Assembly (NCBI GenBank): GCA_018370615.1
Contig: JAGZAC010000012.1
Span: 1 to 13,572, forward strand
Direction of reading: 5' to 3'
Source: Clostridiales bacterium
GTDB lineage: Bacteria; Bacillota; Clostridia; Oscillospirales; CAG-272
Length of the DNA: 13,572 nucleotides
This document shows positions 1 through 6,655 of this stretch, in pieces. Made by a program: the position numbers and the translations under genes. The notes under the pieces were generated by a model. That model saw nothing but the letters and a program-made list of their open reading frames with translations, was not told the origin of the DNA and made no database searches. The number at the start of each line of letters is the position of its first letter. The stretch's first letter is position 1.

Positions 1-335
1 CCTTTGCTGATTCCCGTGGAAATCCATCTTGTATTCGGGTATATTTTCTGGCGTAAGGTTTGGATAATCTCGTGTTGGTCTGTAGCTGCCTGTTTTAAGG
101 TCAAGTCAGCCCATGGAGTTTCGCCCTCAGGTTTGCTGTTGTTAAAAAAACGGTGTTCAATAGTAAGTTGGTTTGTCTTGAATAATTTTGACAACTCGCT
201 TTCTGCCGGAGAATAAATCCCGTAGCCTTCGAGGATTGCCACCATTGGGGCGTTGAAATCCCGGTGTCCTAATAAAACTTTCTGTTTGAAAGTACCTTTT
301 GATGGATTATTGTGGTCTATCGGTTGTTCATACCA
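1..335 (-). other. S37 (PS-10) tripeptidyl aminopeptidase-like segment joined to ABC-F; N-terminal fragment
   Basis: From residue 240 of the frame the protein reads WYEQPIDHNNPSKGTFKQ, then LEGYGIY, then TIEHRFFNNSKP, then AATDQHEII, and ends WISTGISKG at the window edge. These match the order of conserved blocks in peptidase family S37 (Streptomyces tripeptidyl aminopeptidase; Bacteroidota homologues), including a G-x-S-x-G nucleophile with the serine at codon 349. S37 enzymes are secreted serine peptidases, so a signal peptide would be expected upstream, not an ATPase. Leucine is TTA in 5 of 9 codons here against 1 of 28 in the ABC-F part. A hand count gives about 43% GC over 1-300 and about 50% over 361-720. 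The junction lies at about 324-335, where both families can encode W-Y-E. Family recognition is from memory of the motifs. Confidence 0.8.
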
Positions 336-1052
336 AAATTCATAATTGCCCACATACATCTTAATCTCATTGTAATCGATGTCGACAATATTGGTACAGA
401 CGTTATTCAGAAAATGCCGGTCGTGGGAAATTACCAATACCGTACCGAAATAATCCGCCAGAAAATCCTCCAGCCATCTGGTGGCGGCAAGATCCAAACC
501 GTTTGTAGGCTCGTCCAAAAGAATAATATCCGGATTTCCAAATAGCGCCTGGGCCAGCAAAACCTTTACCTTATCGCTGTCTCGCAGTGTACGCATTTCC
601 GTTTCCAATATGTCAATAGGAAGTCCCAGCCCCTGCAGCAGCTTTGCCGCGTCGCTTTCCGCCTCCCATCCATTCAGCTCGGCAAATTCCCCTTCCAGCT
701 CTGCTGCGCGTATGCCGTCCTCGTCGCTAAAATCCTCTTTGGCATATATGGCATCTTTTTCCTTCATTATATCGTACAGACGCCGGTTTCCCATAATGAC
801 CGTATCCAGCACAGTAAAATCATCAAAGGCAAAGTGGTCCTGGCGCAGTACGGACATGCGCACTGTTTGAGGAATTTCCACATTCCCCGTAGTAGGCTCC
901 AATTCCCCGCATAGAAGCTTAAAGAAAGTAGACTTTCCCGCACCATTTGCTCCGATCACACCGTAACAGTTGCCCGGCGTAAATTTCAAATCCACGTTCT
1001 TAAACAAATACTGTCCGTCAAATTGAAAGGATAAGTTGCTGACTGTAATCAT
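1..1052 (-). CDS. ABC-F family ATPase N-terminal half, fused in frame to an S37 peptidase segment; partial at window edge
   Basis: The frame is open from ATG at 1052-1050 to the left edge (350 codons plus 2 nt) and is preceded by GAGGA at a proper distance. Residues 1-242 are the first nucleotide-binding domain of an ABC-F protein (YkpA/YbiT-like, soluble translation-associated ATPases). Visible motifs are Walker A GANGAGKST near residues 38-46, KVLLAQALFGNP, Walker B IILLDEPTNGLD, the H-loop VISHDRHFL, and the landmark YVGNYEFWYE. The signature is LRDSDK rather than LSGGE. A normal ABC-F continues through a linker into a second ATPase domain, about 540 residues in all. Here both are absent, and from W240-Y241-E242 the frame becomes a peptidase (see next entry). 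The gene lies 21 nt after the lipid kinase gene and is probably cotranscribed with it. The ABC-F identity is firm. The full-length product as read is probably not a natural protein. Confidence 0.85.
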   Translation of the reverse strand, partial: MITVSNLSFQFDGQYLFKNVDLKFTPGNCYGVIGANGAGKSTFFKLLCGELEPTTGNVEIPQTVRMSVLRQDHFAFDDFTVLDTVIMGNRRLYDIMKEKDAIYAKEDFSDEDGIRAAELEGEFAELNGWEAESDAAKLLQGLGLPIDILETEMRTLRDSDKVKVLLAQALFGNPDIILLDEPTNGLDLAATRWLEDFLADYFGTVLVISHDRHFLNNVCTNIVDIDYNEIKMYVGNYEFWYEQPIDHNNPSKGTFKQKVLLGHRDFNAPMVAILEGYGIYSPAESELSKLFKTNQLTIEHRFFNNSKPEGETPWADLTLKQAATDQHEIIQTLRQKIYPNTRWISTGISK

Positions 1053-1073
1053 ATATTTCCTCGTTTTTATATC

Positions 1074-1952
1074 TTAAAATATCATCCGCACCGCAGCGCC
1101 TTTTACCTGCATCTCTCCGGTTTTATAGGCACCGCCGAACTCTCCGTCCAGCGACCAGGGAATTTCTTCATCGCAGGTAAAGCGAAGCGAGGCTGTTTTA
1201 AAGAAATGAATGCTGGCGTCATCGGAGGATTGATTCAGAAGACAGTTAATCAGCCGAGTCGTTTCCCCCGGATTTTTCGGTTTGCGCACCAGGGTGACTT
1301 CCATCTCCCCATCATCGTACAAAACATTTTTTATAATCGGCAGCTCAAATCCACCGATTCGTTTGGAATTGCTCACCATGCCGAAAATAAAATCTCCCTC
1401 CAGCACTTCCCCGTCATGCTCCACACGCATATGATACGTCTTTGCCTTTGCCAAGGATTTGATCCCACCGAACAAGTAAGCCGCATAACCAAAATTTTGC
1501 TTATTCTCTCGGCTGGTCAGATAAGAAATGTCTGCAAACATACCGAACGCAGCCACGTATACAAACGGTTTTTCGACAAGCATGCCAAGATCCACATCCC
1601 GGATAATCCCCTCTGTAATTTGTTTTGCTGCCCCGGTGGCAATGCTGTCAATATGGCGGCTGTTTGCAAAATCGTTGGTCGTTCCGCCGGGGATATAGCC
1701 GATGAGCGTATCCGTCCCCGACTGATATACTGCATCTACAACAATATTCAGCGTACCATCCCCGCCGCAGCAAACAATTAAATCATATGCTCCGCCATTA
1801 TATGCACAGTCAAAAAGATCCTGCGGATCCTTGGAAAGATGAGTTGTTACGTCATACCCACCCTCAGAAAAAATCGTCACTACATTCATAAAAGAATCTT
1901 CCAATGCTCTTTTCCCGGATGTGGGATTGACAAGCAACAGCAGTTTCTTCAT
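1074..1952 (-). CDS. Diacylglycerol kinase family lipid kinase (DagK/YegS-like)
   Basis: A 292-residue soluble lipid kinase of the DAGK catalytic superfamily, which transfers ATP phosphate to diacylglycerol or a related lipid at the inner face of the membrane. In Firmicutes, DgkB-type enzymes recycle diacylglycerol left by lipoteichoic acid synthesis. Visible motifs are LLLVNPTSGKR at residues 5-15, the nucleotide loop GGDGT at 63-67, PGGTTNDFA at 88-96 and a C-terminal WSLDGE. The length is normal for the family (about 290-310). The ATG at 1952 is preceded by AAAGGA at good spacing, and a clear promoter lies at 1993-2021. It is the first gene of a probable two-gene unit with the ABC-F gene. 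The exact lipid substrate cannot be read from sequence, so no dgkB symbol is given. Confidence 0.93.
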   Translation of the reverse strand: MKKLLLLVNPTSGKRALEDSFMNVVTIFSEGGYDVTTHLSKDPQDLFDCAYNGGAYDLIVCCGGDGTLNIVVDAVYQSGTDTLIGYIPGGTTNDFANSRHIDSIATGAAKQITEGIIRDVDLGMLVEKPFVYVAAFGMFADISYLTSRENKQNFGYAAYLFGGIKSLAKAKTYHMRVEHDGEVLEGDFIFGMVSNSKRIGGFELPIIKNVLYDDGEMEVTLVRKPKNPGETTRLINCLLNQSSDDASIHFFKTASLRFTCDEEIPWSLDGEFGGAYKTGEMQVKGAAVRMIF

Positions 1953-1992
1953 ATAACCGATTCCTTTCCCCCGATAGATACAATTAATATTT

Positions 1993-2021
1993 AGTATACC
2001 CTAAAGAAGTGCCCTTGTCAA
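1993..2021 (-). promoter_or_regulatory. Sigma-A promoter for the lipid kinase gene
   Basis: On the minus strand TTGACA (2021-2016) and TATACT (1998-1993) are separated by exactly 17 nt, a near-perfect sigma-A promoter. Transcription would start about 35-40 nt upstream of the ATG at 1952, leaving a short leader that contains the AAAGGA ribosome site. Confidence 0.85.
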
Positions 2022-2070
2022 CTGAAGACGCTGGACGCCACGGCAACAATAATTTTTAACATATTTATTT

Positions 2071-2104
2071 AAAAAGCCTACAGGAGAATTCCTGTAGGCT
2101 TTTT
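2071..2104 (-). terminator. Intrinsic terminator of the surface-protein gene (bidirectional shape)
   Basis: Perfect 11-bp stem AGCCTACAGGA / TCCTGTAGGCT (2075-2085 with 2090-2100) with a 4-nt loop, flanked by AAAAA on one side and TTTTT on the other. Read on the minus strand it lies 24 nt past the stop codon at 2128 and ends in a U tract, so it terminates that gene before the lipid kinase promoter. Confidence 0.9.
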
Positions 2105-2127
2105 CTTCACTCCCCTATAAGTCAGCG

Positions 2128-3237
2128 TTAAGCTTTCTTCTTATAGCTAACTATTCCCACAGCCGCAAGTACAATAAAAGCCGACGCAACAAGGAAGCAC
2201 AGGATACCAAACCCTTCGTCGTCTGTCTGAGGACTTCTCTCCCCGCTTCCGGAATTTCCGCCGGAACCAGTATCTGTTGTTTCACTCACAGGCGCCGGTT
2301 CCTCCGTTGACACCGGAGCAGGCTCACTTTCCGTTACGGTAATCTCACAAGTTACCGCATACTCAGTTCCCAAGTAGTACCCAAGAGAAGGTGTATAGGT
2401 AATCGTGACTTTCCCCGGCTGCAGCCCTTCCAGCACCATTTGACCGTTTTCGTCTGGTGTATCTGTTACAAAGGAAGCCACCGACGGATCGGAAATCTCC
2501 CATTCCGGATAATAAAACACATCTGGAACGGCAAAATAGTCTCCGGACTGGACTATTACAATATTCGAATCCAGAGCAAGTGCGTTGATGGCTCGATAGA
2601 AATTACAGTATCCGGGCTCCGCCAGCGTCAGGGTAAAATATCCGCGTGTATCCCCCGGAAAGGAATTCACCTGCACTTCAGAAAAGGCAAACTGGGGAAA
2701 ATCCGCAGGCGTGTATTCCTTTTCCGGGTCAAAATTGTCTATCACCGCTGAAATGGTTTTGTACGGCGGCTCATTGGAAGAAGAACCTATTTCCAGCGTC
2801 CCGTCCAGCTGGATTGTCACCGTTTCGCCTACCTCCACCGTATCGGCAGAAGGGATCAGCTCCAATGTATTTACCGTTTCGGTGGGCACGTTGTGGCGCA
2901 CGTTGTTGAAGCGGACGTCCTCCGAAAGCTGAGATACAATTGCATCGATTTGCGCACCTTCCTCCACAACAAGAAGGAGGCCGAGGTACGTTCCTATGCC
3001 TTCAAATATCCACTTTTCTGTGATATACACCTCCCGCACCTGGAGGCCATCAAAAGCGGCCAGAGGGTCCGCCAGAATTTCCTGGGCATATGTAGAAGCC
3101 ACATCCAACGAAATGGTGTCGGTCATTTCCCAGTCTTCAGATGTTCCTACGTCCTCGGCTGCGGCAAATATCTGGCCTGCCTGGAGACAAAATACTGCCG
3201 CCAGAATAAGTACCAGTGCTTTAAAAAATTTTTTCAT
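2128..3237 (-). CDS. Secreted Ig-like domain protein with C-terminal cell-wall anchor-like signal
   Basis: A 369-residue exported protein of unknown function. The ATG at 3237 is preferred over a TTG two codons upstream because GGAGGA sits 7 nt before it. The N-terminus MKKFFKALVLILAAVFCL is a signal peptide, with cleavage likely near IFA-AAE. The central part is acidic and shows two beta-rich stretches: one near ELIPSADTVEVGETVTIQLDG, and a bacterial Ig-like (BIG_2-type) segment with ISDPSVASF and LEGLQPGKVTITY. A low-complexity linker rich in P, E, T, S and G follows. The tail carries SPQTDD, a hydrophobic helix of about 20 residues and the basic end SYKKKA, the layout of a sortase substrate. 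The motif has D where LPxTG/NPQTG signals have G, so anchoring might be by membrane retention only. Strong promoter upstream and terminator downstream indicate a monocistron. The ligand is unknown. Confidence 0.85.
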   Translation of the reverse strand: MKKFFKALVLILAAVFCLQAGQIFAAAEDVGTSEDWEMTDTISLDVASTYAQEILADPLAAFDGLQVREVYITEKWIFEGIGTYLGLLLVVEEGAQIDAIVSQLSEDVRFNNVRHNVPTETVNTLELIPSADTVEVGETVTIQLDGTLEIGSSSNEPPYKTISAVIDNFDPEKEYTPADFPQFAFSEVQVNSFPGDTRGYFTLTLAEPGYCNFYRAINALALDSNIVIVQSGDYFAVPDVFYYPEWEISDPSVASFVTDTPDENGQMVLEGLQPGKVTITYTPSLGYYLGTEYAVTCEITVTESEPAPVSTEEPAPVSETTDTGSGGNSGSGERSPQTDDEGFGILCFLVASAFIVLAAVGIVSYKKKA

Positions 3238-3406
3238 AAACAAGTCCTCCGCTAACTTTTTTGCTTTCTTTTGTCTACATTTGCTTTAATGGGAATTACA
3301 AATAGTTTTGGGGCGTCAACTCCCTTCTGCATCATATTTGGAGGTTCATTGCTTAAATTATTTTTACCTTACAATGAGCAAATTTAACATAACTGTTATA
3401 TTATTT
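3238..3406 (-). promoter_or_regulatory. Long 5' leader of the surface-protein gene
   Basis: The start site predicted from the -10 box at 3413-3418 leaves a leader of about 170 nt before the ATG at 3237. On the minus strand it contains an inverted repeat TAACA-N4-TGTTA near the start (3385-3398). It also has CCTCC (revcomp of 3340-3344), which is complementary to the GGAGG ribosome site (3250-3246), so alternative pairing is possible. I do not recognise a known riboswitch class; c-di-GMP-I motifs were looked for and not seen. The stretch is AT-rich and shows no reading frame worth calling. Confidence 0.3.
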
Positions 3407-3412
3407 ACTCCA

Positions 3413-3454
3413 AATATATCATGTTTTGTATAAATTGTCAATGGTTTTTGTCAA
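3413..3454 (-). promoter_or_regulatory. Tandem overlapping sigma-A promoters for the surface-protein gene
   Basis: On the minus strand TTGACA (3441-3436) and TATATT (3418-3413) are 17 nt apart, a very strong match. A second TTGACA (3454-3449) sits 16 nt from TATACA (3432-3427), giving an overlapping upstream promoter. Together they suggest high basal expression. Confidence 0.8.
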
Positions 3455-3491
3455 AAAAGTGAATTTTTAGTAGGATTATTTTATCTATTAT

Positions 3492-4316
3492 TTAAAAAGT
3501 ATTGTCTATTGCATCCGCGATAGATTGCGTAAGTTGTGTCTGAAACTGAGCGCTAGTGAGAAGCGCCGCGTCTTTTGCATTGCTGGCATATCCCATCTCC
3601 AACAAAACAGAAGGCATATCCGTGTATTTCGTTACAACAAAGGCTTCTTCGGCATTGTCTGCAAAAAGCCTGATCTTTTGATTAAATGTATCTCTGAGCG
3701 CCTTTTTCAGTATTTCACAAAAGCTGCCGGCAATAGCCGCGTCTGGATGATCCTTGTAATAATCTATTTCAAATCCTCTCACCGTCTGGGCAGACGTCTC
3801 AATGGAATTAACATGGAGGGAAAGTAATAGAGTCACTGGTTTTTCCCGATTACAAGCGTTTGCATACAGCACACGTTCATATTTACTAAATACAGCATTG
3901 TCGCAAACCCATTCCTGGGGGTTCACATTTACATCGTTTCGCAGCGGCATTTGTTGTGCGCTTGCATACAGCAACGCTGCATCCGGCATATGTTTTCCGT
4001 CATGGGTAAGCTCTGCTTCCCACCCGCGTGAAATTAGCTCTTGCTGAAGCATGACGGCCATTTTTTCCGTAATCTGCGCTTCGGTAAAGCTGCCATCATA
4101 TGCTGTACATCCTGGATCTTCAAATCCATGACCAGGGTCAATCAAAATTCTTCCCTTGGGCTCCTCCGATTCTTTATCTGTAACAGCGGGGGTCTCCCAT
4201 ACCAGGGTAGTATCCGGTACAATTCCCTGTGAGGAATCCGGTGAATCGCCACATGCACCTAGGACAAATGAAAAAATCGTAAGCAACAAAACGGAACGAA
4301 AAAAAATAAGCTTCAT
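3492..4316 (-). CDS. Lipoprotein N-acetylmuramoyl-L-alanine amidase (Amidase_3 family)
   Basis: A 274-residue zinc amidase that cuts the MurNAc-L-Ala bond of peptidoglycan outside the cell. The N-terminus is a lipoprotein signal with lipobox LGAC (Cys22), so the enzyme should be tethered to the outer face of the membrane. A disordered linker runs to about residue 54. The catalytic domain shows LIDPGHGFEDPG with zinc ligand His63, Glu79 in SFTEAQI, LLSLHVNS with His168, and VLLEMGYASN with catalytic Glu240. All expected residues are present, so the enzyme is probably active. There are no SH3 or SPOR targeting domains. The ATG at 4316 has AAAGGAG upstream. The gene is divergent from the two-component operon, with 224 nt between the starts, and TTACA repeats in its upstream region could be regulator sites. 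The peptidase family is certain; the role (division, remodelling or spore-related) is not. Confidence 0.93.
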   Translation of the reverse strand: MKLIFFRSVLLLTIFSFVLGACGDSPDSSQGIVPDTTLVWETPAVTDKESEEPKGRILIDPGHGFEDPGCTAYDGSFTEAQITEKMAVMLQQELISRGWEAELTHDGKHMPDAALLYASAQQMPLRNDVNVNPQEWVCDNAVFSKYERVLYANACNREKPVTLLLSLHVNSIETSAQTVRGFEIDYYKDHPDAAIAGSFCEILKKALRDTFNQKIRLFADNAEEAFVVTKYTDMPSVLLEMGYASNAKDAALLTSAQFQTQLTQSIADAIDNTF

Positions 4317-4446
4317 AATAAATTCTCCTTTCTTCTCGGCGGCGCAGCACGGAAAGCTGGAGAAAAACGATTTATAAAAAAGGAGCTACCGCACAGCGCC
4401 GCTGTTTTATCTTACGGCGGCAGCTGACAGCTTGTCCGCAAAAAGA

Positions 4447-4516
4447 TGTAAGAAAAATGTAAAAAGGGAGAAGTTAACTTTGTAATTTACCGGTATATAT
4501 GCTATACTTTTTGTAA
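4447..4516. promoter_or_regulatory. TGTAA (TTACA on minus) direct repeats, candidate response-regulator sites
   Basis: TGTAA occurs on the plus strand at 4447-4451, 4458-4462, 4481-4485 and 4512-4516. The first two are exactly 11 bp apart, about one helical turn, and read TTTACA-N5-TTACA on the amidase coding strand. OmpR/PhoB-family regulators bind direct half-sites at 11-bp spacing, and Bacillus PhoP uses TTAACA-like half-sites. The third copy overlaps the -35 box of the regulator's own promoter. The placement between divergent genes fits autoregulation and/or control of the amidase gene. Binding is inference. Confidence 0.4.
4480..4508 (+). promoter_or_regulatory. Sigma-A promoter of the two-component operon
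   Basis: TTGTAA (4480-4485) and TATACT (4503-4508) are separated by 17 nt. The predicted start near 4514-4516 falls just before ATG 4520, which argues that this ATG is not the start codon and favours the TTG at 4541 as initiator. Confidence 0.75.
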
Positions 4517-4540
4517 AGAATGCGGGGAGGCGACAGGCAA

Positions 4541-5200
4541 TTGATAAAAATATTGATCGTAGAGGACGATCCGCATATTGCAAAAATGATTGCAGCTGCC
4601 CTGGATATCGTAGGGTATGAAAGTGACCAATGTGCCGACGGCAAAACCGCCGTATCCCGGATATTGCATGAACCATTTAGCCTTGTGCTTCTGGATGTTA
4701 TGCTGCCGGGGTTAGACGGTTTCGGTGTCATGGAACAAATTCGAACTAAGGGAGTACCGGTAATTTTTCTTACCGCCATGCAGGAAGTAAGCGACCGAGT
4801 ACGTGGGCTGCGGAGCGGTGCAGAGGATTATATCGTCAAGCCTTTTGAAATAGTTGAGCTTTTGGCACGCATTGAGGTTGTCCTACGCCGAACGAACAAA
4901 GCGGAAAAAATTCTTACATACGATGACATCCAAGTAGATTTGAAACGGCATACGGTAAAAAAATCAGGAAGAATCATTTCTCTAACGCCAAAAGAGTTTG
5001 ACTTGCATACCTTCTTCTTGCAAAATTCCGTCATCGCCCTGACACGTGAACGGCTTCTCGCAGCAGTATGGGGATATGACTTTGCAGGAGAGACGCGAAC
5101 AGTAGATATACACGTACAGCAGCTTCGCGCGAAGCTAAAGCTTTACGACCGTCTGGTAACCATTCCCAAATTGGGGTACCGGTTGGAGAAGAGCCCATGA
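4541..5200 (+). CDS. OmpR/PhoB-family response regulator transcription factor
   Basis: A 219-residue two-domain regulator. The receiver domain shows the acidic pair in ILIVEDD, phospho-acceptor Asp52 in LVLLDVMLPG, the Thr of VIFLTA and Lys100 in YIVKPFE. The C-terminal winged-helix domain has LTPKEFDLHTFFLQN, LLAAVWGYDF, TRTVDIHVQQLRAKL and PKLGYRLE. I place the start at TTG 4541, preceded by GGGGAGG with a 10-nt gap. The in-frame ATG at 4520 would overlap that ribosome site and lie almost at the transcription start. The gene overlaps the kinase gene by ATGA, so translation is probably coupled. Target genes are unknown; nearby candidates are its own operon and the divergent amidase. Confidence 0.95.
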   Translation: MIKILIVEDDPHIAKMIAAALDIVGYESDQCADGKTAVSRILHEPFSLVLLDVMLPGLDGFGVMEQIRTKGVPVIFLTAMQEVSDRVRGLRSGAEDYIVKPFEIVELLARIEVVLRRTNKAEKILTYDDIQVDLKRHTVKKSGRIISLTPKEFDLHTFFLQNSVIALTRERLLAAVWGYDFAGETRTVDIHVQQLRAKLKLYDRLVTIPKLGYRLEKSP

Positions 5201-6621
5201 AACTCTGGCAGAGAATATTTCTCACTTCCCTATTTCTTGTCATTTTGGCAACAACAGCAACCGGATGGATAATTCAAAGCAGAAATTTCAATAGTACGCT
5301 GCAGCAGGGAAAGGCACGTGCCGCCGAAGTGCACGCAAATCTGGCGGCAGGGATCTCCAGCCAGGTCGTATACCAAAGACTTGTATCTTCCCTTCCTGTA
5401 TTGGGAGAAGAGCAAGTACAGCAAATTGCCGATACATATCTTCGCGAAAGTGTCGATATCAGCGGGGCGGCACTCTATCTGGACGGCACACCGGCTGCCG
5501 CATATCCCGCTGAAGTCTCAGAAAGAGCGGAAGCCTTTCTGAAAAATATCAGTGAGCGGAATGTCTGCGTACAGCAGATCAGCCGCGATGCTCCGTCTGT
5601 TTATTTGATGAACGGTTCCATTTTGACAATAGAGGCGACAGACTATATTTTATATACTGAAATGAATTTGGATACGCTCTATACGGGCAGAGCAGAACAG
5701 ATGCAAATGATATGCTATATAAATCTGCTGGCTGCTGCCATCATTGCGGTACTGCTGCTCCTCACTACCTACTTTTATCTTCGTCCGCTGTCTGCCATCA
5801 ACAAGGGGCTGGAACAGATTACAGATGGGGACTACAGTACCCGGCTGAAGGTTCGAGGGGCGGCAGAACTACGCCAACTGACAGCGCATGTCAATAACAT
5901 GGCACAGGCAACAGAGGAGCATATGGAGCAGCTGCAGCATATAGCCGATTCCCGCAAACAGTTTGTGGACAACTTTGCCCATGAGCTCAAAACGCCGCTG
6001 ACTTCCATTATGGGATTCGGTGACCTGATGCGTGTCACACGATCGATGGATGCGGAGCTGCGGCAGGAGTATGCGCAGATTATCGTCACCGAAGCCAAAC
6101 GGCTCCAAACCCTTTCCGGAAAGCTGCTCCAGCTTGCGACTACGGAGCACGTGCAAGCAGAGATGGAACGGATATCAGCGGCAGCATTATTTGAAGAAAT
6201 CCGCATTGCTACGGCACCTATGTGCCTGCAGCGTCACATCCGACTTTCCGTTCACTGTGACAAAACTGCGCTTTTTATCGATAAAGAATTGTTCAAATCT
6301 CTGCTCTATAATTTGATAGACAATGCCATAAAAGCCTCTCGCCCATGCGGCGAAATTCAGCTGTCCTGCCAAACCAAACGAGGTAAAAGCATTATAGCGG
6401 TTAAGGATCACGGAATCGGAATGAATGCGCAGCAGCTGCAGCGCGCGACCGAACCATTTTATATGGCAGATAAATCTCGCAGCCGCAAGGAAAATGGCGC
6501 AGGGCTGGGACTTTCCCTGTGCTGTAAAATTGCCCGCATGCACAACACACAGCTACATATTCGCAGTCACGAGGGAAAAGGAACGATTGTATGGCTTGTT
6601 TTACCCGCAGCAGAAGTGTAG
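5197..6621 (+). CDS. Membrane sensor histidine kinase, partner of the adjacent response regulator
   Basis: A 474-residue transmembrane kinase. TM1 spans about residues 7-27, an extracytoplasmic sensor region of about 140 residues follows, and TM2 spans about 170-195. Then come a HAMP linker (RPLSAINKGLEQI to about 245), the dimerisation/phosphoacceptor helix FVDNFAHELKTPLTS with His262, and an HATPase domain with N-box LIDNAIKAS (373-381), G1 VKDHGIGM (402-409) and GAGLGLSLCCKIA (434-446). All catalytic motifs are intact. The sensor region has no family I can name, so the signal is unknown. The start overlaps the regulator stop (ATGA). A third gene of the operon begins 34 nt after the stop and encodes an extracytoplasmic protein that could modulate the sensor. 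Confidence 0.95.
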   Translation: MKLWQRIFLTSLFLVILATTATGWIIQSRNFNSTLQQGKARAAEVHANLAAGISSQVVYQRLVSSLPVLGEEQVQQIADTYLRESVDISGAALYLDGTPAAAYPAEVSERAEAFLKNISERNVCVQQISRDAPSVYLMNGSILTIEATDYILYTEMNLDTLYTGRAEQMQMICYINLLAAAIIAVLLLLTTYFYLRPLSAINKGLEQITDGDYSTRLKVRGAAELRQLTAHVNNMAQATEEHMEQLQHIADSRKQFVDNFAHELKTPLTSIMGFGDLMRVTRSMDAELRQEYAQIIVTEAKRLQTLSGKLLQLATTEHVQAEMERISAAALFEEIRIATAPMCLQRHIRLSVHCDKTALFIDKELFKSLLYNLIDNAIKASRPCGEIQLSCQTKRGKSIIAVKDHGIGMNAQQLQRATEPFYMADKSRSRKENGAGLGLSLCCKIARMHNTQLHIRSHEGKGTIVWLVLPAAEV

Positions 6622-6655
6622 CAGGTCGATTTACGCAATTTAAAGGAGAAAAAAG

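Noticed and set aside
1206..1781. A 191-codon plus-strand reading frame
   Set aside because: It lies wholly antisense to the lipid kinase gene, which has all family motifs, and has no credible ribosome site or domain.
3238..3406. c-di-GMP or other known riboswitch before the surface-protein gene
   Set aside because: The leader lacks the conserved blocks that I know for c-di-GMP-I, SAM, TPP, cobalamin or FMN classes.
4381..4440. Hairpin ACAGC-GCC-GCTGT and GC-rich repeats upstream of the amidase gene as a terminator or operator
   Set aside because: The stem is 5 bp with a 3-nt loop, and the TTTTAT that follows is weak. No gene on the plus strand ends there, so no function can be supported.
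4520..4540. ATG 4520 as start of the response regulator
   Set aside because: It overlaps the GGGGAGG ribosome site and lies almost at the predicted transcription start. The resulting extra residues MRGGDRQ are not part of a receiver domain.
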